Below are positions 1 through 9,077 of a stretch of 47,109 nt of DNA, piece by piece. The position numbers and the translations under genes are program-made. Source of the DNA: Actinomycetota bacterium (GTDB lineage: Bacteria; Actinomycetota; Thermoleophilia; Miltoncostaeales; Miltoncostaeaceae). Below the pieces are notes generated by a model. That model was not told where the DNA came from and made no database searches. It was given only the letters and a program-made list of their open reading frames with translations. The first letter of the stretch is position 1, and each line of letters opens with the position of its first letter. The stretch is from contig CANJMX010000001.1 in NCBI GenBank assembly GCA_947475125.1, positions 1 to 47,109 of the forward strand, read 5' to 3'.

Positions 1-1
1 C

Positions 2-64
2 ACGTTCACCCCGGATGCCATGGGCAGGGCCGGATGGGATGCGCTGCGAATGGTCACATCGTGA
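2..64 (+). CDS. C-terminal end of an upstream gene (partial)
   Basis: An open frame enters from the left edge and ends at a TGA at 62-64. Its last 20 residues end in DALRMVTS. The stop overlaps the GTG start of the next gene as GTGA, the same 4-nt coupling used throughout this window, which is the main reason to think it is the real tail of an upstream gene in the same operon. Too little is present to assign a family. Confidence 0.45.
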   Translation, partial: TFTPDAMGRAGWDALRMVTS

Positions 65-1167
65 AGATCGCACTCATCGGCACCCGGGGCATCCCCGCGG
101 CCTACTCAGGCTTTGAAACCGCCGTACAGCACCTCGCCGAGCAGTTCACCGAACGCGGTCACGAGGTGGTGGTGTACTGCCGTCCCCACATGACCGAGAA
201 ACGGGATGCGCACGCGGGCGCACGACTGGTGCACTTGCCGACGGTGAAGAACAAGTACCTCGACACCATCGTGCACACCGCCCTCAGCACCGGGCACATG
301 GTCACCAAGAACCGGCCCGACGTGGCCATCTACTTCATCGCCGGCAATGCCCCAGTGGTGCCATTTGCCCGCATGGCCGGGGTGCCGAGCATCCTGCAGA
401 TTGACGGCATGGATTCGGAACGCGCCAAGTGGCCCAAGGCCGCGCGCAGGATGATCCGCCAGGCCGAGCACATGTCGGCTGCTGCGGCCACCATCGCAGT
501 GACCGACTCAGAGAGCGTGGCCGATCTGTACGAGCAGCGGTTCGGCAGGCGCATCCTCAGCATCCCTTACGGTGCCGACCTGCCCGACCCCGGCACCACC
601 GCCGAGTGCGAGCGCTTGGGAGTGCAGCCCGGCCGCTTCATCCTCTTCGTCGGCCGTCTGGTGCCCGAGAACAACGCGCACCTGCTCATTGAGGCCCATC
701 GCCTGCTGGCCCCCGACTGGCCCCTGGTGATTGTGGGCGATGCCCCATATGCCGACGAGTACATCGCCGAGCTGAAGGCCAATGCATCACCGGCGGTCAT
801 CTTCCCCGGCTACGTGTTTGGTGATGGCTACGCCGAACTGGTGCACCGCTGCGGCCTGATGTGTGCGCCCACCGAGGTGGGCGGCACGCACCCGGTGATA
901 ATTGAGGCGATGGCCGCAGGGGCCCCGCTGATCGTGAGCGACCACGCGCCCAACATCGAGGTGGTGGGAGACACCGCGGCGACATTCGCGCTCGCCGGTG
1001 GAGCCGAGGCGCTTGCGGTAACCATGGGCGAGTTGCTCGACGACCCCGCCAGGCGCGAGGCGCTGGGGGCGAAGGCTGCGGAACGGGCGCGGGAGCGGTT
1101 CAGTTGGAGCCGGTGTGCTGACCGGTACCTCGCGATCGCCAGGACGATCGTGCGCGCCGACTCGTGA
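61..1167 (+). CDS. GT4-family glycosyltransferase
   Basis: Predicted cytoplasmic retaining glycosyltransferase with a GT-B fold, 368 residues from the GTG at 61. That start is preferred over the ATG at 34 because VKIALIGTRGIPAAYSGFET is the usual opening of this family, with the glycine-rich GxxG loop, and because the GTG overlaps the preceding stop. The C-terminal half carries the sugar-nucleotide site: a FVGRLVPENN strand and the E-x7-E motif in PTEVGGTHPVIIEAMAAG. The N-terminus resembles rhamnosyl/mannosyltransferases that act on lipid-linked sugars, but donor and acceptor cannot be read from sequence. It is translationally coupled to the membrane glycosyltransferase at 1164. Confidence 0.93.
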   Translation: MKIALIGTRGIPAAYSGFETAVQHLAEQFTERGHEVVVYCRPHMTEKRDAHAGARLVHLPTVKNKYLDTIVHTALSTGHMVTKNRPDVAIYFIAGNAPVVPFARMAGVPSILQIDGMDSERAKWPKAARRMIRQAEHMSAAAATIAVTDSESVADLYEQRFGRRILSIPYGADLPDPGTTAECERLGVQPGRFILFVGRLVPENNAHLLIEAHRLLAPDWPLVIVGDAPYADEYIAELKANASPAVIFPGYVFGDGYAELVHRCGLMCAPTEVGGTHPVIIEAMAAGAPLIVSDHAPNIEVVGDTAATFALAGGAEALAVTMGELLDDPARREALGAKAAERARERFSWSRCADRYLAIARTIVRADS

Positions 1168-2747
1168 CGGACATCAGCAGCGTGCGCGATCGCTGGCAGG
1201 CGATCACAGCGCGTATCGGCACCCCCGACCGGCGCGTGGCCATCGGGCTGTTCCTGCTGATGCTCAGCATCTTCGGTCTCACGGCTGGCGGGCACACCTA
1301 CTCCGGTGACGAGGAGGGCTACTACCAGCAGGCGCGCGCCCTCTCAGCCGGCACCTATTCGTTCGAGCGACCGGATGATGTCCGCATTGTGTCCGCGTGG
1401 ATGACGGGCCGCGATGGGCTGATCACCGGTGGTGGTGGCATCGGGGCACCTATCTCGGCGGTCCCGCTGACGCTCGTCGGGCAACTCGCCGCATCCGCAT
1501 ATGAGGGCACACGGGCCGACGAGGTACGCCGGCTCTTCGTGGGCTTCACCAACGCCTGGGTCGGCGCGCTGCTGGTGTCGATCTGCTTCCTGATCGCGCG
1601 GGAGATGGGTGCGCCCAGGAGGCGGGCCACGCTGCTTGCGGTCGTCATCGGAATCGGCACCATGGTGTGGTCATACGCCCACATGTTCCTGTTCAGCGAG
1701 CTGCTCACCGCCATGCTGCTGTCGGCGGGCGTGCTCGCGGCCATCCGTGGCGTCACGCGCACCCGATGGGTGCCGTGGTGTGTGGCAGCGGGCATCTTCA
1801 CGGGCGCGGCCGTCTTCGCACGCGCCACGGCACTGCCCTTCCTCGTCCCAGTGGGCCTCTACGTGGTGCTGATGGCCTGGCGTCGCCATGGCCGCGGCCG
1901 GGCCGCCATGGCAGGAGCGGCCTACGGCGGAGCAGCAGTCGGCATGCTCGCGCTTCTGGCCCTCGCCAACTGGTGGCGATACGGGTCATCTACCAACGTG
2001 GGCTACGGCGAGACCCCCCCACCGTTCTCCGCCATCACAGGTCTCCACGGGTTGCTTCTGAGCCCCGGCAAGAGCATCTTCATCTACGCGCCCATCGCGC
2101 TCGTGGCGTTCGTGGCGATTCCCTGGGCGATCCGGCGACGACCGGCTGAGGTCGTGCTGCTGCTCTCCATCGCCCTCATCAACCTCGCCATCTTCGCGCG
2201 CATCGCAATCTGGAGTGGCGACGAGGCCTGGGGACCGCGCTACATGCTCGTGGCGCTCCCCCTGTTCGCGCTTATCCTCGCACCCGTCATGGACCACGAC
2301 TGGTGGCCGGGCGCAACGGCCATCGCCGGGGCACTGGGCGTGATCGTCGCCGTTCTCAGCATCGTGGTCCACCCTCTGCGCGCGTACAACGTCGCGGCGG
2401 CCACCTACGGGGTGGATGCGGTTGATGCGACCGGCACCGCGAAGTACATCGATGCCCTGCACTTCCGGCCGGGCGCCTCACCACCACTGGCGCATCTGCG
2501 CCTCCTGCCGGATGTCGTCGGCAACACCGCAGACGAACTCAGCGATCCGGCGGGGGCCGGCGGTCGCGGCCAGCCCTTCCCCGATCGCGTTGACCGGCGG
2601 TACTCGTGGACACCCGAGCGCGCGAGCGTGGACATCTGGTGGATCGGTTGGGAGCGGCGCGGGATTCCCCCGTGGGCCCTGCTGCTGGCCGTGCCGCTGG
2701 CCGGCGCCGGCGTGGTCGGCGCCGGCCTCACACGGGGACGCGCATGA
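1164..2747 (+). CDS. GT-C-like polytopic membrane glycosyltransferase (copy 1)
   Basis: A 527-residue integral membrane protein with about ten hydrophobic segments. An acidic motif, SGDEEGYYQQ (D49, E50, E51), follows the first membrane segment, the position of the catalytic acidic loop in GT-C/PMT-type enzymes that use polyprenyl-phosphate sugars. A second conserved stretch, DEAWGPRYM, lies in a later loop, and the C-terminal part is extracytoplasmic. It starts at a GTG overlapping the previous stop and ends overlapping the ATG of the small exported gene at 2744. It is a clear paralog of the protein at 10224, sharing the DEEG motif, TGRDGL, LLSPGK-type and WGPRYM segments. Inferred role: adding sugars to a glycan or protein on the outer membrane face. 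The substrate is unknown. Confidence 0.82.
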   Translation: MTDISSVRDRWQAITARIGTPDRRVAIGLFLLMLSIFGLTAGGHTYSGDEEGYYQQARALSAGTYSFERPDDVRIVSAWMTGRDGLITGGGGIGAPISAVPLTLVGQLAASAYEGTRADEVRRLFVGFTNAWVGALLVSICFLIAREMGAPRRRATLLAVVIGIGTMVWSYAHMFLFSELLTAMLLSAGVLAAIRGVTRTRWVPWCVAAGIFTGAAVFARATALPFLVPVGLYVVLMAWRRHGRGRAAMAGAAYGGAAVGMLALLALANWWRYGSSTNVGYGETPPPFSAITGLHGLLLSPGKSIFIYAPIALVAFVAIPWAIRRRPAEVVLLLSIALINLAIFARIAIWSGDEAWGPRYMLVALPLFALILAPVMDHDWWPGATAIAGALGVIVAVLSIVVHPLRAYNVAAATYGVDAVDATGTAKYIDALHFRPGASPPLAHLRLLPDVVGNTADELSDPAGAGGRGQPFPDRVDRRYSWTPERASVDIWWIGWERRGIPPWALLLAVPLAGAGVVGAGLTRGRA

Positions 2748-3325
2748 GACGCAGGCCGCTGGTCACCGCCCTGTGGGCCACGGCCATGATCGCGCTGCTG
2801 TGCGGCGCGATCATGGCCGTCGTCGCATCCTTCGGCTCGGATGCCCCGGCCACGCTGCAGCTTCCACCGGGCCCGACGGCCGTGGGTCTCTATGCGAACC
2901 CCGTTGTCGATGTCCCGCCGCGTGGCATGGCGCGTGGCGTCCTGGTGGTGCGCGATCCCGGCACGGCCCTCGCCGTGAAGGTGCGACTGGCGGGCACACC
3001 GGCAGCGGAGCTCGCCATTCGCCTCGCCGGGCACACAGTGCCGTTTCTCCCGTCGCCGGTCGGCGATGGCGCCGAGGCCGTCGCACAGATCGGGCCGATG
3101 CCCGCAGGCAGCATCCCCTTCGCCGTCACGGCGCAACCCGTGGGCCCCAGGCCCAACCCGCAGGCCATGGTCCAGTTGGAGCAGGTACGCCTTGCATGGG
3201 CCGGCGAGGGCCAGCTCTGGCTCGTCGTGACGACCTGGCTGATGATCCTCACCCTCACCACGACGATGATCCTCCTGATCGCCGTCGTCTGGCAGGACGG
3301 GCGGGGAGCACTCGCCGACAGCTGA
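2744..3325 (+). CDS. Small membrane-anchored exported protein, partner of GT-C copy 1
   Basis: 193 residues starting at an ATG that overlaps the preceding stop (ATGA). There is an N-terminal membrane segment at about residues 8-30, an extracytoplasmic domain of about 130 residues, and a second membrane segment at about 160-185 (LVVTTWLMILTLTTTMILL). No known domain is recognised. The same order, large GT-C enzyme then small exported protein, recurs at 10224-12289, so the protein may be an accessory subunit. In the second locus the equivalent C-terminal membrane segment appears to lie on a separate small ORF. Confidence 0.75.
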   Translation: MRRRPLVTALWATAMIALLCGAIMAVVASFGSDAPATLQLPPGPTAVGLYANPVVDVPPRGMARGVLVVRDPGTALAVKVRLAGTPAAELAIRLAGHTVPFLPSPVGDGAEAVAQIGPMPAGSIPFAVTAQPVGPRPNPQAMVQLEQVRLAWAGEGQLWLVVTTWLMILTLTTTMILLIAVVWQDGRGALADS

Positions 3326-3335
3326 CGTCCGTCAG
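3322..3335. terminator. Short palindrome across two convergent stop codons
   Basis: CTGACG at 3322-3327 is followed by its complement CGTCAG at 3330-3335. The TGA of the + gene and the TGA of the - gene both fall inside the arms. A 5-6 bp stem with no T-tract could be a weak bidirectional stop signal, or simply a by-product of two symmetric stop codons. Confidence 0.3.
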
Positions 3336-4651
3336 GCGGGCTGCCACACCCCGGCGCGGCGCACACGGCCGCGAACCGGATCGAGGCCGGAACGCGCACA
3401 GGTGACGAGCAGCCCAACCGGGATGAGGGTCTCTGCGATCAGTGCAGACAGGGAGGTGCCGGTGGCCTGGAAGAGTGGTACAAGGGCCAACGTCAGCACC
3501 ACGTTGAACAGGGCAGTGCTGACGATCACCGACGCGTAGCGCCCGTCGAGCCGGAGCGCCAGCAGCAACTGCGGCCCCAGGACGGTTGCGAACGCGATGG
3601 CCAGCGGAATCGGGCTCATGATCTGCAGCAGGCGCACCGACTCGCCGAAGCCCGGACCGAAGAAAAGCGGACCGAGGACGGGTCCACCGAGGAAGAGCAC
3701 CAGGGACAGCAGGGCCCCGAGACCGACGAAGATCGGCGCCAGTCGGCGTGCGTGACGCACCACGGCGCCCCGCCCCTGCTCCGCTGCCTGCGCGGAACGC
3801 GGGAAGAGCACCTGGGAGACTGGCCCCAGTAGCCCGACCGCCGCGATCACCAGCGCCTCCGCCGCCGCGAAGTAGCCCACCTGCACGGTGTCGGTGATCA
3901 ACCCGAGCAGGATGACGTTGCTCACGGTATAAAGGCTCGCCGCCGCGAGCGAGACGAACACAGCCGCGCCTGAGCGCACAGCCGCCCACCACTCCCCGAC
4001 TGGGGTCGGCACCAACCGCACTCCGAGCAGCCGGTAAGCCACGGCGATGGCCACGATGGCGCTCACGGCCCACGGCAGAGACCAAAGCCAGATGGCAGTC
4101 GCCACATCAGCACCGGACGACACGAGGACGAAGATGAGGACGGTGGAGACAACGCGTGAGGCCAACTGGATGCCGGCCACCACGGGCAGCCGCTCGCATG
4201 CCTGGAAGAGCCAGACGGGCAGGAACGCCGACCCGGCAACGCCGACAAAGGCCACCCAGTAGAGCCCCGGGCGATCCGAAAACGGCGGCACGGCCAAGGT
4301 AAGCACCGCGAGGCCCGCAGCACAGCCAGCGAGCAGGAGCGCGCGGCCGCCGAAGACTGCGCTAGTGGTTGTGTCGAGGGGCTCCCCCGCATCGATCTCC
4401 TGCGCCAGATCACGGGTGGCCGTGTACGCGAAGCCCCAGTCCGTCACGAGCAGGCCGTACCGCGCCACCGCGACTACGAACGCATAGAGGCCAAAGGCGG
4501 CGACGCCGAAGACGCGCAGCAGATATGGGAAATAGATGACCGGGAGGATGTACCCGGCGACATGAATGGCATACAGCGATGCGGCACTACGGCCGAGCGG
4601 AGTCGACAGCCGCCGGCTGATGCCATCCGGTAGCCACTGGGGAAGCCGCAT
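3332..4651 (-). CDS. Wzx-type oligosaccharide flippase (MOP superfamily)
   Basis: 439 residues with about 12 to 14 predicted membrane helices. The N-terminal part (SLYAIHVAGYILPVIYFPYL, then RVFGVAAFGLYAF) is typical of Wzx/RfbX flippases, which move undecaprenyl-diphosphate-linked sugar repeats from the cytoplasmic to the outer membrane face. It is the last gene of a six-gene operon read leftward. Its ATG overlaps the stop of the upstream GT4 by one base (TGATG). It ends 6 bp from the convergent gene. Two other flippase-like genes occur here (14216 and 43455), so each may serve its own glycan. Confidence 0.9.
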   Translation of the reverse strand: MRLPQWLPDGISRRLSTPLGRSAASLYAIHVAGYILPVIYFPYLLRVFGVAAFGLYAFVVAVARYGLLVTDWGFAYTATRDLAQEIDAGEPLDTTTSAVFGGRALLLAGCAAGLAVLTLAVPPFSDRPGLYWVAFVGVAGSAFLPVWLFQACERLPVVAGIQLASRVVSTVLIFVLVSSGADVATAIWLWSLPWAVSAIVAIAVAYRLLGVRLVPTPVGEWWAAVRSGAAVFVSLAAASLYTVSNVILLGLITDTVQVGYFAAAEALVIAAVGLLGPVSQVLFPRSAQAAEQGRGAVVRHARRLAPIFVGLGALLSLVLFLGGPVLGPLFFGPGFGESVRLLQIMSPIPLAIAFATVLGPQLLLALRLDGRYASVIVSTALFNVVLTLALVPLFQATGTSLSALIAETLIPVGLLVTCARSGLDPVRGRVRRAGVWQPA

Positions 4652-5958
4652 CAGTCGCCCTGGGTGGGTGAGCCCCGGTGCAGGGCATTCGCACCCGCGC
4701 GCAGCACCCGATAGGCACGCGACCGCGTGCGGACGCCAACCGGAACGTGCGATCTGTGCCGCTGCCCGACAACATTCGAACCCTCAATGAACTCCACGAT
4801 CGGTCGGGCCACCCGCGACCATGCATGCTCGGCAGCGGCATCCGCCAGGTGCGCGGCGTAGTCAGCGCGACCGCGCGCCAGCACACGGTCCAGGGCGGCG
4901 GCCATCGCGGGGGCATCATCCGCCGGCACCGCCGCCCCCAGATCGTGGCGGTCCACGTAGTCGGCAAGCGCATCGCCGTGCGAGCACACGACGGGCAACC
5001 CCGACCAGAAACAGTCGAGCACGCGCGTGCGAAATGCGAAGCGGGTCTCGAGATGGTCGTGATGAGCAGACACCGAGCATTCGGCCCCCATGAGGAATGC
5101 GCTGCGCTCCTCGTACGGGACCCACTCAGTGTTGAAGTGAACGCCATTCCCGAGGAGACCCAACGACGTCGCCAACTCATGGGCCGATGCGGAGGCGCGG
5201 GCGGCGGCGGCGTGCGACGACGCCCCCATAAAGACCAGGTGCACGTCGGGATGACGCTCGCGGATCATCGCCACCGCGCGGATCGGCGTGAGCGGGTCGA
5301 GCCAGTTCCAGAGGCCGCCGTTCCACAGCACGATGCGGGCATTGGCCGGAACCGATGGAATCACCTCATGGATGGACGGGCCCTGTGCCACACATGGCTC
5401 GTCGGGCACGCCGAATGGCACCACCGCGATGCGGTGGTGCAGCGTGGGGTCGCGGGCGTACTCGGCCGCGTTAATCAGACGCTCCCCGAGCATCGTGCCG
5501 AGCCAAAGGTCGCGCTGCGCCTCGGTGGCGCAGACGAACATGTCGCCAGCGTGCAGTGCGGACGTCAGGCGGTCCAGTGTGAGCGATGTCCAGAGTCCCG
5601 TCAGCCGGCCGGGGGTATGCACGAAGTGCTCGAGGTTCTCGAAGATCTCGGGGTCGTAAAGGTCGAACACGATGCGCGCACGCGAGCGACGGAGCCAGGC
5701 GGCCAACGCAGGCCACTGCGGCTGGGCCACGATGACATCGGCCGAGGCCACGAGGGGCTTGAGCGCCGCGGGTGCGCGATGTACATAGGACACCACGCGA
5801 ATTCCGTCGATCTTGCCGGCCAGCGAATCAGGCGCAGCGATCGTGACATCCCCCTGCGCGCGCAGCACGCGTGCGAGTTCAAGAGCGCGTATCCCCACTC
5901 CGCCCATTGAGGCACCGACAGGCGAAGTCGAGATGATGAGAATCTGCTGGCTGCTCAT
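4651..5958 (-). CDS. GT4-family glycosyltransferase
   Basis: 435 residues, GT-B fold. It opens with QILIISTSPVGASMGGVGIR, a glycine-rich N-terminal loop. The donor-binding half includes RIVLWNGGLWNWLDP and a degenerate acidic region near AFRTRVLDCFWSGLPVVC, where the usual E-x7-E is replaced by a less acidic version. The same pattern occurs in some actinobacterial surface-glycan GT4 enzymes. It overlaps the upstream methyltransferase by 4 nt and the downstream flippase by 1 nt, placing it in the middle of the 10165-3332 operon. Confidence 0.9.
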   Translation of the reverse strand: MSSQQILIISTSPVGASMGGVGIRALELARVLRAQGDVTIAAPDSLAGKIDGIRVVSYVHRAPAALKPLVASADVIVAQPQWPALAAWLRRSRARIVFDLYDPEIFENLEHFVHTPGRLTGLWTSLTLDRLTSALHAGDMFVCATEAQRDLWLGTMLGERLINAAEYARDPTLHHRIAVVPFGVPDEPCVAQGPSIHEVIPSVPANARIVLWNGGLWNWLDPLTPIRAVAMIRERHPDVHLVFMGASSHAAAARASASAHELATSLGLLGNGVHFNTEWVPYEERSAFLMGAECSVSAHHDHLETRFAFRTRVLDCFWSGLPVVCSHGDALADYVDRHDLGAAVPADDAPAMAAALDRVLARGRADYAAHLADAAAEHAWSRVARPIVEFIEGSNVVGQRHRSHVPVGVRTRSRAYRVLRAGANALHRGSPTQGD

Positions 5959-7022
5959 ACGCCGGGCTTCCGGGCGATCAACACGAGTTCCTCGGTACGG
6001 GAGGTCGTCACGAGGGCGCGGAGGTCAGCCAGGGCAGCGCGCAGACGCAAGCGGAGGGGCAGTGGTGGCAGCGGGTCCGGATGCGATCCGAGACCGGCCC
6101 GGATGGCTGCGCTGCGTGGGAACGTCCAGGCGCGGGCGTGCGGCACCACGGGCGGCTCGTGCACATCCGTGAACCCCGCGCGCGCGAGCAGGGCGCGAAG
6201 GGCTGAGCGTGTGAACAGGACCAAGTGACGAGGGGCATCGAGTTGCACATAGTCCTCCCCGAACACGCGACGGCCGCTGGCATCGAGGTTCGGCGTGGCC
6301 ACCCAGATGGTGCCCCCCGGTCGCAGCACGCGCCGGCATTCGAGCAGGAGGGCCAGCGGATCGTGCACATGTTCGATGACGTGCCCAAGCGTAACGGCAT
6401 CAACCGAGGCATCAGCGATGCGCGCATCGAGTACGCCCTCGACAACCTCAATGCCGGCGGCCCGTGCAAAGGTGATTGCCTGAGGATCGGTCTCAACGCC
6501 CTGGACCCTCCAGCCTCGTGCGCGCATCGCAACCAGGTACGCGCCGTTGGCACATCCGACATCCAGTATGCAGCCGCCGGGCGGAGGAGCCGGCACGCTG
6601 CGAACCGTGCGCTGCGCGTGCGCACGCCCACCGGGCACCAATCGCACGAGCCATGAGAGCAGCCGCGACGACGGGCGACCGTGGTAGCCCAGATGACGGT
6701 TCAGGTGCCCGTTGACGCCGGCGCGCCGGATGGCAGGGAGCAGACCCGGTGGAGCCGGGTCCGGAGGTGGCTCGTGGGTGAAGTAGACGTCGTAGGCACG
6801 GCCGATCGCATCGGGCACCGGGCGGGGGCTCAGGTACGCCGCGCCGCACGCATCACACCGCGAAAGGTCCCACTGCCCGGCATCCTCAGGGCGCAGCGGG
6901 TCGCAGACACCCCCGTAGAAAGGCCGCGAGTCACCAGCCGCGCATGCGGGGCACGCAACCACGTGCTCTATCTCGTCGCGCGCCCAGACTCCCGGCGGCG
7001 TAGTGGCCGAATCGCCTGTCAT
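5955..7022 (-). CDS. Class I SAM-dependent methyltransferase with N-terminal Zn-binding motif (copy 2)
   Basis: 355 residues. An N-terminal pair of CxxC motifs (CPAC and CDAC) suggests a bound zinc, as in sugar C-methyltransferase-like proteins. The SAM motif ILDVGCANGAYL is intact, followed by VIEHVHDPLALLLE and the LRPGGTIWVATPNLD strand. It is closely similar along its whole length to the next gene (7019-8074), so the two are a tandem duplication. Likely role: methylation of a nucleotide-sugar or growing glycan. The exact position methylated is unknown. Confidence 0.9.
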   Translation of the reverse strand: MTGDSATTPPGVWARDEIEHVVACPACAAGDSRPFYGGVCDPLRPEDAGQWDLSRCDACGAAYLSPRPVPDAIGRAYDVYFTHEPPPDPAPPGLLPAIRRAGVNGHLNRHLGYHGRPSSRLLSWLVRLVPGGRAHAQRTVRSVPAPPPGGCILDVGCANGAYLVAMRARGWRVQGVETDPQAITFARAAGIEVVEGVLDARIADASVDAVTLGHVIEHVHDPLALLLECRRVLRPGGTIWVATPNLDASGRRVFGEDYVQLDAPRHLVLFTRSALRALLARAGFTDVHEPPVVPHARAWTFPRSAAIRAGLGSHPDPLPPLPLRLRLRAALADLRALVTTSRTEELVLIARKPGV

Positions 7023-8074
7023 CGCCCCTGCAGCGTACCGGTGGTGGCAATGAGGGCGATCTCCTCGGCCCCAGATGCCCGGAAGAGTGCCGCGAGGTCG
7101 GCCCGACGTGCAGCCGTGCGGTCAGGCCCCGAGAGGGGTGGCGGAGCGTGCTCGTCCATGCCATCGCGAAGCGCCGCGCTCGACGCATGGATCCACCCAC
7201 CGGCCTGCAGGGTCACGGGTGACCGCTGCACGCTGGCGAATCCCGCGGCGGAAAGAGCGCGGCGCAGCGACGCGGGCGTGAACAGCACAAGGTGGCGAGG
7301 GGGATCGAGTGGCGCCCAATTGTTGCCATACCGGCGGGCGCCAGCTGCATCGAGATTGGGCGTGGACACCCAGAGGCTCCCACCGGGACGGAGGAGCCGC
7401 CAGCAGGTGGCCAGCAGCGCAACCGGGTTGTGGGCATGCTCGATGACATGGCACATGGTGATCGCGTCGAACCGGCCATCGGGCATGGCGTCGAGGTCCG
7501 CGGCCTCGGTGACCACGTCGAGGCCCGCCCCTGCAGCCAATGACGCCGCGACGGGATCCGGCTCGAACCCCTCCACCGCCCACCCGAGCGAGCGCATCCG
7601 ACGCAGGAACCAACCATTGGAGCACCCCACGTCGAGGAGCCGGGAGCCGGGAGCCGGGGCACGCAGGTCGCGCACGTGCTGGCTCGCCATTCCGCGGCCA
7701 CCTGGGCGCGCGCTCGCGAGCAGGCGCCCGAGGGGCAGCGCGCCAGCGATCTGGTACCCGAAGCGCCCGTTCAGCTCCGCTGCGAGCGCACGGCCCCGGA
7801 TGCCAGGGGGAAGACCGGGGTCGTCACCGCTCCCGGCCTCGTGGGTGTAGTACCGCTTATAGAGGCGTCCGACGGTCTCCACCGTGGGTCGGGGGTCCAC
7901 GTAGCCGGTGGCGCATGCCGTGCACCGCCACGCCGACCAGCTCCCGGGGTGCTCAGGATGCAGGCGGTCCGCCACGCCCTCGTACAGGCGGTCACGGGCA
8001 GTCCCCGCGCACACGGGGCAGGAGCCCACGGACTCAAGATCCGCAGGCGTCCAGCCGTTGCCGTCAACGACCAT
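7019..8074 (-). CDS. Class I SAM-dependent methyltransferase with N-terminal Zn-binding motif (copy 1)
   Basis: 351 residues from the ATG at 8074. A longer frame reaching 8248 is rejected because it would run through the C-terminal coding part of the upstream GT2. With this start the overlap is 11 nt. It carries CPVC and CTAC cysteine pairs, an intact SAM motif LLDVGCSNGWFL, VIEHAHNPVALL and LRPGGSLWVSTPNLD. It shares sequence along its full length with the downstream neighbour. Probably modifies a sugar of the glycan assembled by the surrounding GT2 enzymes. Confidence 0.9.
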   Translation of the reverse strand: MVVDGNGWTPADLESVGSCPVCAGTARDRLYEGVADRLHPEHPGSWSAWRCTACATGYVDPRPTVETVGRLYKRYYTHEAGSGDDPGLPPGIRGRALAAELNGRFGYQIAGALPLGRLLASARPGGRGMASQHVRDLRAPAPGSRLLDVGCSNGWFLRRMRSLGWAVEGFEPDPVAASLAAGAGLDVVTEAADLDAMPDGRFDAITMCHVIEHAHNPVALLATCWRLLRPGGSLWVSTPNLDAAGARRYGNNWAPLDPPRHLVLFTPASLRRALSAAGFASVQRSPVTLQAGGWIHASSAALRDGMDEHAPPPLSGPDRTAARRADLAALFRASGAEEIALIATTGTLQGR

Positions 8075-9077
8075 CGCCGACCTCCGGTCTGCGCCGTGCG
8101 CGCTCCAGAGCCGTGCGGTACAGCCCGGTTCCGTGGCCGAGCACGCGATCGATGGCGGCGGGGGACACCCGCCGGGTTCGCTGCAGGCGTCGCCGCTCGC
8201 GAAGCACGCGCGGCAACCCGGCAAGGGCATCACGTTTGGCGCGCGCAAGTACGCCGGCCTGACCCCGCGACGCGTAGAAGCCGAAGGTCAGCAACGTGAT
8301 GAGGATGTGATGGACGAGGCCGCGGACGATCAGCGGGAACGGCATGTCACGCGCCCACACCCACACCAGGTTCCGATGCGAGTGGTAGATGGTGAAGTCG
8401 CTCTCGCGTCCGGTCACCGCCGAACCGTGGTGATGGACCACGGCTGCAGGGATCAGCAGGCAGCGACCACCCATCAGACGAATCCGGAATGCCAGATCGA
8501 TGTCCTCGAAGTAGCAGAAGAACGACTCGTCGAGACCCCCGGCGGCATCCCACTCGGCGCGCCGGTAGAGCGCGGCCGCGGCGCACGGCGAGAAGATCTC
8601 CACCGGCCCGGTCGGCGCCTCTGCGCAGGGGCGACCGTGCAGGTGACGCCATGCGAGCCCGCCCACGTGCAGCACATCCCCGGCGCCGTCGAGGAGTTCA
8701 GGGTGTTCCATGTCAACGAGCAACGCGCCGAACACCGCGACGTCCGGGAACTCGGCGATGGCCTCCGACATCCGGAGCAGCCAGTCCGGTTCAGGCACGG
8801 CATCGGGGTTGAGAAGGGCGATCCAGTCGCAGTTCGCAGCAAGTGCTGCACCCTTGTTGTTCGCGGCGGCGAAGCCGACATTGTGCTCGAGGGCAAGCAA
8901 CTCGATGCCAGGAAGGTGGGCCATCGCCTGCTGGGCAGACCCGTCGCTGCTTGCATTGTCGACGATGATCACCCGGGACGGGGGCAACATCTGGCGGGCG
9001 AGACCCTTCACCGTTGCCGACAGTAGGTCGCCTGCGTTGAAATTCACGATGACCACGACGATCGCCGGCGACGTCAC
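8064..9077 (-). CDS. GT2-family glycosyltransferase (rhamnosyltransferase-like)
   Basis: 337 residues, GT-A fold. The N-terminal strand IVVVIVNFNAGDLL and VIIVDNASSDGS bind the nucleotide. LLNPDAVPEPDWLL carries the NPDA version of the DxD motif found in WcaA/RfbN-like rhamnosyltransferases. FFCYFEDIDLAFRIRL holds the E-D catalytic-base motif. A hydrophobic C-terminal patch (FPLIVRGLVHHILI) may lie on the membrane. It overlaps the upstream GT2 by 4 nt and is related to it, suggesting duplication. Confidence 0.92.
   Translation of the reverse strand: MTSPAIVVVIVNFNAGDLLSATVKGLARQMLPPSRVIIVDNASSDGSAQQAMAHLPGIELLALEHNVGFAAANNKGAALAANCDWIALLNPDAVPEPDWLLRMSEAIAEFPDVAVFGALLVDMEHPELLDGAGDVLHVGGLAWRHLHGRPCAEAPTGPVEIFSPCAAAALYRRAEWDAAGGLDESFFCYFEDIDLAFRIRLMGGRCLLIPAAVVHHHGSAVTGRESDFTIYHSHRNLVWVWARDMPFPLIVRGLVHHILITLLTFGFYASRGQAGVLARAKRDALAGLPRVLRERRRLQRTRRVSPAAIDRVLGHGTGLYRTALERARRRPEVGDGR

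Noticed and set aside
4678..5910. 410-residue open frame on the + strand
   Set aside because: Fully antisense to the GT4 at 4651-5958, with His/Arg-rich composition and no motifs. It is a shadow of high-GC codon usage.
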